Source of the DNA: Caldifarciminota bacterium
GTDB lineage: Bacteria > Hydrothermota > Tepidihabitantia > SM23-42
NCBI GenBank assembly: GCA_030671005.1
Contig: DAOVAN010000041.1
Coordinates: 1 to 11,214 of the forward strand
Direction of reading: 5' to 3'
Length of the DNA: 11,214 nt
Part shown: positions 6,224 through 11,214 of the stretch, one piece after another
Layout: every line of letters starts with the position of its first letter
How positions within the stretch are numbered: position 1 is the stretch's first letter
Notes under the pieces: model-generated
Told to the model about the DNA's origin: nothing
The model's input: only the letters and a program-made list of their open reading frames with translations
Databases searched by the model: none
Position numbers and translations under genes: made by a program

Positions 6224-7084
6224 ATGAAACTCGGTTTTCATGTTTCCATCGCCGGCGGATTTCGGAATGTTGTCGCCCGCGCCAAAGAACGTCAATGTGA
6301 AACGATTCAACTCTTCACGCGCAATCCCAGGGGTTGGAAGTACAACCCCCTCGACGCAGAAGACATCTCAATCTTTAAACATCAGATGAAAACCAGCGGC
6401 ATCGGGCCAGTCTTCGTACACATGCCGTATCTCGCCAACCTGGCCACAACAAGAAAAGGACTCCTCAAGCGGTCGCTCGACTCATTGGGTACGGATCTAA
6501 AGAGAAGTGCCTTGATCGGCGCGCCATTTCTCATTATGCATATTGGATCAGCACAGAATGTAAAAACGGGTTTAGAGCGAATAAGTCGTAGCATCAACCG
6601 AGTCCTATCAAGCGTCCCCAGCGGCGTAAAGCTACTTCTCGAGAACACCGCAGGCAGCGGTGCCGAGCTCGGCCACAGCTTTGAGCAACTGAGAAAGATC
6701 ATCGACAAAGTTGAGCAAAGTGCAAGAATCGGTGTCGTGCTCGACACGGCACATGCGTTCGCAGCAGGCTATGATCTACGGACAGAAGCTGCGGTAGCAA
6801 GTACCTTAACCTTATTTGACCAGACTATTGGGTACGACAGACTATGTCTTGTTCACCTCAACGACTCAAAGACAGAGTGCGGCTCGCATAGTGACCGTCA
6901 CTGGCATATTGGCAAAGGAAAAATCGGCCATGGAATGTATCACATTCTGCACTACCCGGCATTACAGAACCTGCCCTTCATCATGGAGACGCCGAGAACC
7001 AATCTAAAAGAAGACCTGATGAACATGAAAAAGGTCAGGAAATTGCTCGTCCAGCCCAAAAGACCTCGCAAGCAGACGAAATGA
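6224..7084 (+). CDS. nfo: Endonuclease IV (apurinic/apyrimidinic endonuclease)
   Basis: Cuts DNA 5' of abasic sites and cleans blocked 3' ends in base-excision repair, in the cytoplasm. The 286-residue protein is close to the family's usual 280-285. It starts MKLGFHVSIAGG, the standard N-terminus. All nine ligands of the trinuclear zinc site can be placed by alignment to the known motif order: H66 (HMPY), H106 (LIMHIG), E140 (LLENTAG), D174 and H177 (VLDTAHAFAAGYD), H211 (LVHLNDSK), D224 and H226 (DRHWHIGKG), E255 (FIMETP). An active enzyme is expected. The C-terminus is a basic tail (QPKRPRKQTK). No Shine-Dalgarno sequence precedes the ATG, and a tandem octamer repeat lies directly upstream, so how it is expressed is unclear. 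Confidence 0.97.
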   Translation: MKLGFHVSIAGGFRNVVARAKERQCETIQLFTRNPRGWKYNPLDAEDISIFKHQMKTSGIGPVFVHMPYLANLATTRKGLLKRSLDSLGTDLKRSALIGAPFLIMHIGSAQNVKTGLERISRSINRVLSSVPSGVKLLLENTAGSGAELGHSFEQLRKIIDKVEQSARIGVVLDTAHAFAAGYDLRTEAAVASTLTLFDQTIGYDRLCLVHLNDSKTECGSHSDRHWHIGKGKIGHGMYHILHYPALQNLPFIMETPRTNLKEDLMNMKKVRKLLVQPKRPRKQTK

Positions 7085-7167
7085 TTCGCATCATCGTGCC
7101 CTTGTTTTATCAATCTGTATCCAAATGCAATCAAAAATGGCTCCAAAATTCGCGCACTTTTATCCTC

Positions 7168-7195
7168 TTGACCTACATAAAAATATGGTTATTAT
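7168..7195 (+). promoter_or_regulatory. Promoter of the KOW/OMP/accA/PATAN operon
   Basis: TTGACC (7168-7173) and TATTAT (7190-7195), each one mismatch from consensus, with a 16-base spacer. The predicted start near 7202 gives a leader of about 25 bases that contains the ribosome-binding site of the first gene. Confidence 0.6.
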
Positions 7196-7213
7196 TTATA
7201 GTCGCAAGCTAAT

Positions 7214-7221
7214 AAAGGAGG
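7214..7221 (+). promoter_or_regulatory. Strong Shine-Dalgarno sequence fixing a TTG start
   Basis: AAAGGAGG, six bases before the TTG at 7228. It is one of only two strong ribosome-binding sites in the window and decides the non-ATG start of the following gene. Confidence 0.85.
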
Positions 7222-7227
7222 CACAAA

Positions 7228-8355
7228 TTGGCACATGCATATACTCCAGGGTTAAAAGTTCTTGAATACACAGTTCTGACCAAGCAACGCCGCCTTCCGC
7301 TACCAGGTGACATATTGGTCGAGAAGGGCGCAAAAGTATCGGGCGAGCAGGTTGTCGCAAGAACCAATCTGCCGGGTAATGTTCAAACGTTAAACGTTGC
7401 TGGGCTCCTGGGGATTCTGCCCGCTGAGATCGACGATGTCATGCTCAAGAAAACCGGTGACACCTGCCCGAAAGACGATGTAATTGCTGAAAGCAAGGGA
7501 TTCTTTGGGCTCTTTAAATCACAGGTCAAGAGCCCGATTGGTTGTGCATGTGAGAGTATATCAAAGATCACGGGTCAGGTCATCCTACGTGAACCGCCCA
7601 TCCCGGTTGAAGTTCTCGCCTATATTGATGGTGAAGTCATAGATATCATCAAAAATGAGGGAGTCGAAATCAGAACAGCAGGTAGTTTTATTCAAGGAAT
7701 TTTCGGTATCGGCGGTGAAACGATCGGTCACATCGCGATGGCCACGGATGACCCAAACGAAGTGCTCACCGCCAGCAATATAGATGAGTCATTCAAAGAC
7801 AAAGTGATCATTGGTGGCTCCATGGCTGAATACGCTGCCTTAGAAAAAGCCCGCGATGTCGGCGCAAAAGGCGTTGTCGTGGGTGGAATCGAAGATCAGG
7901 ACCTAAAGAAATTCATGGGCTACGACATCGGTGTCGCAATAACAGGGTCGGAAAACGTGGGGATCACGCTAATCGCCACTGAAGGTTTCGGCAAGTTAAA
8001 AATGGCACAGAGAACATTCGAGTTGCTGAAGTCACTGACCGGTAAAAAAACATCGATGAACGGAGCAACCCAAATAAGGGCCGGCGTAATGAGACCCGAA
8101 CTCATCGTGCCCATCGAGAAGAAAGCACCAACCAAGAAGGCGGTTGATCTCTCGACCGGTACTGGGTTAGAGACCGGTATGAAGGTGAGAGTAATCAGGG
8201 AACCTTATTTTGGCCTCATCGGCAAAGTCGTGGGGTTACCGGTTGAGTTGTCCAGCGTTGAAACCGAAGCAAAAGTCCGGGTCTTGAACGTGGAACTAGA
8301 GGACAAGAGAAAAGTTACCCTACCCAGGGCTAATGTTGAAATCATCGAGGAATAA
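7228..8355 (+). CDS. Conserved protein of unknown function: barrel-sandwich (biotinyl-like) region plus C-terminal KOW-like domain
   Basis: 375 residues, soluble, no signal peptide, TTG start set by AAAGGAGG. Residues 20-50 (RRLPLPGDILVEKGAKVSGE) and about 85-150 (SPIGCACESISKITGQ, VEVLAYIDGEVIDI) look like halves of a barrel-sandwich hybrid as in RnfC or biotinyl domains, but there is no modifiable lysine in a hairpin motif. Residues 150-300 form a glycine-rich middle domain (IQGIFGIGGE, DKVIIGGSM, GAKGVVVGGI). Residues 316-374 (GMKVRVIREPYFGLIGKVVG ... VTLPRANVEII) resemble a KOW/SH3-like barrel as in NusG or ribosomal proteins. I remember similar uncharacterised proteins from several uncultured phyla and Chloroflexi, with no known function. 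Oddly, two cysteines (C106, C108) sit where relatives, as I recall, have an Asp-Gly turn. It leads an operon and its TAA touches the next ATG. Confidence 0.85.
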   Translation: MAHAYTPGLKVLEYTVLTKQRRLPLPGDILVEKGAKVSGEQVVARTNLPGNVQTLNVAGLLGILPAEIDDVMLKKTGDTCPKDDVIAESKGFFGLFKSQVKSPIGCACESISKITGQVILREPPIPVEVLAYIDGEVIDIIKNEGVEIRTAGSFIQGIFGIGGETIGHIAMATDDPNEVLTASNIDESFKDKVIIGGSMAEYAALEKARDVGAKGVVVGGIEDQDLKKFMGYDIGVAITGSENVGITLIATEGFGKLKMAQRTFELLKSLTGKKTSMNGATQIRAGVMRPELIVPIEKKAPTKKAVDLSTGTGLETGMKVRVIREPYFGLIGKVVGLPVELSSVETEAKVRVLNVELEDKRKVTLPRANVEIIEE

Positions 8356-9189
8356 ATGAATACCTTTTTGCTTTTCATGATTGCCGCTGCCGGTGTCAAA
8401 TCATTGTTGATGCCTCCAACACCGGTTGGCGTATTAACGAGTTTTTCCATGGCGCAGCACGAAGAAGCCATTTTTTACAATCCAGCAAATTTCGAGACAC
8501 GAGATAATCTTACTATTGAATGCTCCTACAATCGGTTCTATCTATCGATGCAGAGCGTCTCTTTATCAATAGGTAAGAAGATAAAGAATATCGATTTTGG
8601 TATTGGTATTGTCAATTACGACTATGGAGAGATAGAATGGCGCCCCAATTATCCAACCGAGGATCCCTTGATTAGCTACAGCGCGTACGACTTTGCATTA
8701 ATCCTCGGCACTGGCATCAATCTCTCCCCCAATGGTAGGTTTGGTCTCAACCTCAAGTATGTGACGGAGAACCTGTATGTGTACTCTGACTATGCGCTTG
8801 CCGTAGATGTTGCCTTTTCATACCGAACCCCTAGCAATGGCATCAGCTTTGGTGCGACAAACTTCGGAACCAAGATGACCCTTAACAATGGAGAGGTGAA
8901 CCTTCCTGCACGATTGAGTTTGGGTGGTTATCAGATGGTGAAGACAATAACACTCAGCGGCGATCTCCACTATCTGGTGAATGAGGCTGCTTTCGAATTC
9001 GGGATAGGTGCATCAATGCCAATCCACCGGCGAGTATCCATTAGCGCCGCAGCTCTTTATCGTGAAGAATTCTACCCTGGTTTCGGAATCATAGTAGATA
9101 CCGGTATCATGGAAGTAAAATACGGCGGCTCGTTCTACCCAAAGGATCTCGGAATGGTCAATAATATTAGCATAGGATTTGGTCTTTAG
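8356..9189 (+). CDS. PorV/PorQ-like outer-membrane beta-barrel protein
   Basis: 277 residues. A hydrophobic N-terminus (MNTFLLFMIAAAGVKS) looks like a short signal peptide lacking the usual positive N-region. The mature part opens with TSFSMAQHEEAIFYNPANF, which matches the 'A ... A-hhh-NPA' start of PorV/PorQ and FadL-like barrels. It continues as alternating amphipathic strands (YDFALILGTGINLSPNGRFG, LNLKYVTENLYVYSDYALAV, GISFGATNFG, LPARLSLGGYQM), ending ISIGFGL. I place it in the outer membrane. PorV relatives act in type IX secretion or as general barrel proteins, but no other secretion gene is here, so the precise role is open. The ATG follows the previous stop with no gap, with GAGGAA as its ribosome-binding site. 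The stop TAG shares its last G with the next gene's GTG. Confidence 0.8.
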   Translation: MNTFLLFMIAAAGVKSLLMPPTPVGVLTSFSMAQHEEAIFYNPANFETRDNLTIECSYNRFYLSMQSVSLSIGKKIKNIDFGIGIVNYDYGEIEWRPNYPTEDPLISYSAYDFALILGTGINLSPNGRFGLNLKYVTENLYVYSDYALAVDVAFSYRTPSNGISFGATNFGTKMTLNNGEVNLPARLSLGGYQMVKTITLSGDLHYLVNEAAFEFGIGASMPIHRRVSISAAALYREEFYPGFGIIVDTGIMEVKYGGSFYPKDLGMVNNISIGFGL

Positions 9190-10130
9190 TGAACGGAATC
9201 TGGCTTGATTTTGAAAGACCCATCATCGAACTCGAAAAAAAAATCGAGGAGTTGAAGGGACTCAAGGGTGTTGATGAAGAAATAAAGCGACTAAAGACTC
9301 AAGCAGAAAAACTGAAAAAGAGCATATATTCGAACCTGACCCGTTGGCAACGCGTGCAGCTCGCACGCCATCCAAGAAGACCTTATCCCTTAGATATCAT
9401 AAAGCTAATCACCGACGATTTCATCGAATTGCACGGCGACCGCCGGTTCGCTGATGACCACGCCATCATCGCCGGAATCACCACAATCGACGAACAACGG
9501 TTAGCAATAATCGCCCATCAGAAAGGTCGGGACACAAAAGACAAGATCAAACGCAATTTTGGCATGCCCAATCCAGAGGGTTACCGCAAGGCCATTAGAA
9601 TAATGAAACTGGCTGCCAAGTTTGAAATGCCGGTCGTAACCATGGTCGATACTCCTGGTGCATACCCGGGGGTCGGAGCCGAAGAGAGAGGGCAGGCCGA
9701 GGCGATCGCAACGAGTCTCTTCGAATGCTCCACGCTACCTACACCAATCCTGGTTATTATTCTCGGTGAAGGAGGTTCCGGTGGCGCTCTGGCAATAGCC
9801 GTGGGCGACCGTATCTTGATGATGGAGAATGCAATATACTCGGTGATCACACCTGAGGGGTGTGCGTCCATTCTGTGGCGAGACGCTTCAAGAAACAAGG
9901 AAGCAGCCGAAGCATTGAAGATGACGGCTCAGGACATGCAGAAAATGCATATCGTTGACGGCCTCATTCCTGAACCGATCGGTGGTGCCCACATGGATTT
10001 TGAAATGACGGCCAAGAACATAAGGTCAGCAATATTGAAGAATTTACTCGAACTCTCAGAAATACCCAAACCTGAACTCTTGAATGCACGCATTCAGAAA
10101 TTCAGAGACATAGGAATCTACAAGAGCTGA
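9189..10130 (+). CDS. accA: Acetyl-CoA carboxylase carboxyltransferase, alpha subunit
   Basis: With AccD it moves the carboxyl group from biotinylated AccB to acetyl-CoA, giving malonyl-CoA for fatty-acid synthesis. The 313 residues have a charged coiled-coil-like N-terminus (ELEKKIEELKGLKGVDEE, 14-45) and then the carboxyltransferase core. Visible blocks are TRWQRVQLARHPRRPYPLD (51-69), LHGDRRFADDHAI (81-93), PNPEGYRKAIRIMKLA (128-142), VDTPGAYPGVGAEERGQAEA (153-172), ILGEGGSGGALAIAVGDR (191-208) and SVITPEGCASILWRD (218-232). Length and order match stand-alone AccA. The start is GTG at 9189, overlapping the previous stop by one base (TAGTG). accD, accB and accC are not in the window. Confidence 0.97.
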   Translation: MNGIWLDFERPIIELEKKIEELKGLKGVDEEIKRLKTQAEKLKKSIYSNLTRWQRVQLARHPRRPYPLDIIKLITDDFIELHGDRRFADDHAIIAGITTIDEQRLAIIAHQKGRDTKDKIKRNFGMPNPEGYRKAIRIMKLAAKFEMPVVTMVDTPGAYPGVGAEERGQAEAIATSLFECSTLPTPILVIILGEGGSGGALAIAVGDRILMMENAIYSVITPEGCASILWRDASRNKEAAEALKMTAQDMQKMHIVDGLIPEPIGGAHMDFEMTAKNIRSAILKNLLELSEIPKPELLNARIQKFRDIGIYKS

Positions 10131-10780
10131 TGGCGCTCGCCGGCGATCTCCAGGATTTCGAAATAACCGATGTGTTCCAACTAATTCAGTTGGGACAGAA
10201 AGATGGTGTTTTGAGCATCCAGACGGCTATTGACTCCGGAGTTGTTTATTTCAAGAATTGTATGGTTGTGCATGCCCAAACAAACACGATCCAAGGCGAA
10301 ACTGCCATTGACACAATACTCAGCTGGAAAAAAGGACGGTTCATATTCAACCCTGGTGAAGAGACACATCTGCACACCGTCGACCTACCAATACAGCAGG
10401 TAATCCTGGAAGCAGCACGCCGCATTGATGAACTGCAGCGACTTCAGAAACTGATACCTTCCTTTGACGTTATCGTCGAAATAATCGAAGTCCCGCAGGC
10501 CGGTATCGACAGAATACAATTGAATCCGAGAGAATGGAAGGTGTTATCTTTCGTCGACGGCTCGATGACCATCAAGCAGATCTCTCAAAAGGCAAACATC
10601 ACGGAATTTGAGACTGCAAAGATTTTTTACGGAATGATCTCTTCAGGCCTGGTAAAGGTAATCTCCCCAGCACCGGAAAAAGTGAAAGAAAAAAGGGAGA
10701 TTCGTAAGCCAGCGCCCGAGCGCACTGAAGAGTCTAAAGAAGAGGAAGGCTGGATCTCCAAGTTTTTCAAGAAGAAATAG
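10130..10780 (+). CDS. PATAN/DUF4388-domain protein with C-terminal winged-helix and basic amphipathic tail
   Basis: 216 residues, starting at ATG 10130 with a one-base overlap to the accA stop (TGATG). Residues 1-105 are a DUF4388/PATAN domain: LAGDLQDFEITDVFQLIQLG, GVLSIQ, GVVYFKNCMVVHAQ, GETAIDTILSWKKGRFIFNPGE are its hallmarks. Residues about 128-178 (IQLNPREWKVLSFVDGSMTI, FETAKIFYGMISSGLVKVI) look like the helical/winged-helix region that often follows. Then comes a charged linker and the tail GWISKFFKKK, aromatic plus lysines, as in membrane-targeting amphipathic helices. PATAN proteins act in signalling, often with response regulators, motility or polarity systems. No specific partner is visible, and DNA binding is only one reading of the second domain. 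Cytoplasmic or membrane-peripheral. Confidence 0.85.
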   Translation: MALAGDLQDFEITDVFQLIQLGQKDGVLSIQTAIDSGVVYFKNCMVVHAQTNTIQGETAIDTILSWKKGRFIFNPGEETHLHTVDLPIQQVILEAARRIDELQRLQKLIPSFDVIVEIIEVPQAGIDRIQLNPREWKVLSFVDGSMTIKQISQKANITEFETAKIFYGMISSGLVKVISPAPEKVKEKREIRKPAPERTEESKEEEGWISKFFKKK

Positions 10781-10783
10781 CCT

Positions 10784-10793
10784 TAACGCGTTA
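10784..10793. repeat. Perfect 10-base palindrome after the operon
   Basis: TAACGCGTTA lies four bases after the stop codon of the PATAN gene. Its ACGC (10786) is 28 bases, or four heptamer periods, before the first unit of the downstream ACGCNNN array, so it may be a relic unit. Confidence 0.45.
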
Positions 10794-10813
10794 TTTATCC
10801 CGTCAGGGTTCTA

Positions 10814-10855
10814 ACGCTTTACGCAACACGCTCTACGCTTAACGCATTACGCAGT
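10814..10855 (+). repeat. Six-unit ACGCNNN heptamer tandem array
   Basis: ACGC begins at 10814, 10821, 10828, 10835, 10842 and 10849, exactly every seven bases, with variable three-base spacers (TTT, AAC, TCT, TTA, ATT, AGT). The period is not preserved beyond 10855. Non-coding heptamer arrays of this style resemble the STRR class known from cyanobacteria, though the sequence differs. Confidence 0.8.
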
Positions 10856-10900
10856 GTTTGATCGAAGCACGATCTACCGGGCCAAAACCTACCCGTAGTT

Positions 10901-10922
10901 GCCCAATTCATTGGGCTATTTT
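10901..10922 (+). terminator. Possible terminator of the accA-PATAN operon
   Basis: A 6-base-pair stem GCCCAA/TTGGGC with a TTCA loop is followed by TATTTT. It lies 120 bases after the last stop codon. The T-run is broken by an A, so strength is uncertain. Confidence 0.45.
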
Positions 10923-10967
10923 CAGGCAGGCAACTATTGCTTAGCAATCTGATATGCTGTTTTATGA

Positions 10968-10984
10968 AGAACCCGTAGGGTTCT
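10968..10984 (-). terminator. Possible terminator hairpin at the end of the GYD gene
   Basis: AGAACCC-GTA-GGGTTCT overlaps the TAG stop (10983-10985) of the minus-strand gene. On that strand it is followed by TTCATAAAA, a poor T-run, so only the position and the perfect 7-base stem support this reading. Confidence 0.3.
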
Positions 10985-11214
10985 AAAGGTCTTTAATAAT
11001 ATCCAGGAATTTCTTATACGGAATAGCCGTCCACGATTCGGCAGATATCGCACCACCCGACAGGCTGATCATGGAAACCTTGGTCGCTGTTTCTTCATCA
11101 GGTGCCTCATAGATATCCAGGAAATCATACGGACCCAAGAGTGCATAGTGACCCAAAAACTTGACATCAGGGCAGTCTTTTTTCACACGCTCCATCCACT
11201 TCCTGCCGATCTCG
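10983..11214 (-). CDS. GYD-domain protein, C-terminal part (5' end beyond the window)
   Basis: A minus-strand frame that stays open to the window edge. In-window residues read EIGRKWMERVKKDC, then GHYALLGPYDFLDIYEAPDE, TATKVSMISLSGG and ESWTAIPYKKFLDIIKDL. The 'YALLGPYDF-hh-h-EAPD-E-A' core is the signature of the GYD family, small (about 90-100 residue) ferredoxin-like alpha/beta proteins of unknown biochemical role. An internal ATG at 11195 exists, but the family normally has about 25-30 more residues in front, and the frame continues, so the gene most likely starts outside. It converges with the accA operon. Confidence 0.85.
   Translation of the reverse strand, partial: EIGRKWMERVKKDCPDVKFLGHYALLGPYDFLDIYEAPDEETATKVSMISLSGGAISAESWTAIPYKKFLDIIKDL

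Larger units (their letters stand above)
10860..10984. repeat. Cluster of inverted repeats between convergent genes
   Basis: Within 125 bases there are GATCG-AAGCA-CGATC (10860-10874), an outer pair TAGTTGCC/GGCAACTA (10897-10904 and 10929-10936), an inner pair GCCCAA-TTCA-TTGGGC (10901-10916), ATTGC-TTA-GCAAT (10936-10948) and AGAACCC-GTA-GGGTTCT (10968-10984). ACCCGTAG also recurs as a direct repeat at 10891-10898 and 10971-10978. This could be termination structure for the two converging transcripts or a structured repeat element. Confidence 0.55.

Noticed and set aside
7085..7167. Terminator for nfo
   Set aside because: No stem followed by a T-run could be found in this stretch.
9581..9898. 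Minus-strand open frame of 105 codons
   Set aside because: Lies entirely within accA and only mirrors its conserved glycine-rich blocks.
10897..10936. Integron attC-like site suggested by the TAGTTGCC/GGCAACTA pair
   Set aside because: No RYYYAAC/GTTRRRY core pair could be placed and no integrase or cassette structure is nearby.

Overview
The window reads like a contig from an uncultured, diderm, moderate-GC bacterium with compact gene packing. It has 1-4 base overlaps between genes, frequent GTG/TTG starts and a PorV/PorQ-like outer-membrane protein. The gene set (a conserved barrel-sandwich/KOW protein of unknown function next to a PorV-like protein, a lone accA, and a PATAN/DUF4388 protein) resembles candidate phyla such as WOR-3 or other FCB-adjacent lineages. 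That placement is an inference from gene content, not a proven assignment. No transposase, integrase, phage gene, CRISPR array, tRNA or rRNA is visible.

Left third (minus strand, 1-3161). The window opens inside a large MalT/LAL-type STAND ATPase regulator, of which only the first 91 residues are present. It sits behind a perfect consensus sigma70-type promoter whose predicted start point lies only about 5 bases from the ATG. Further right is a two-gene signalling unit. The upstream gene encodes a 198-residue protein that looks like a DUF2378/V4R-type sensor fold. It overlaps a PAS-PAS-GAF-HD-GYP cyclic-di-GMP phosphodiesterase. A second consensus promoter (TTGACA-N16-TATAAT) drives this unit. 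Its leader contains a 29-codon ORF with a strong Shine-Dalgarno sequence that ends in a GTGA overlap with the sensor gene.

Middle (plus strand, 3275-7084). Divergent from the signalling unit is topA (DNA topoisomerase I with four C-terminal zinc modules). Its promoter places transcription initiation on or next to the GTG start codon, so the mRNA is probably leaderless. topA overlaps a flavin-reductase-like FMN protein by GTGA. After a 217-bp spacer with octamer tandem repeats comes nfo (endonuclease IV), with all nine zinc ligands present.

Right (plus strand, 7168-10780). One tight operon has a clear promoter and Shine-Dalgarno sequence in front of its first gene. It encodes the barrel-sandwich/KOW protein of unknown function, a PorV-like beta-barrel protein, AccA (carboxyltransferase alpha subunit) and a PATAN/DUF4388 + winged-helix protein. 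Junctions are 0 or 1 base. Beyond it lies a 200-bp non-coding stretch with a six-unit ACGCNNN heptamer array and a run of small hairpins. The minus-strand end of a GYD-domain protein is cut by the window edge.

The most notable observations are the leaderless or near-leaderless arrangement at two independent consensus promoters, the leader ORF of the c-di-GMP signalling unit, the strictly periodic 7- and 8-base intergenic arrays, and the unknown operon-leading protein tied to an outer-membrane protein and to fatty-acid synthesis.
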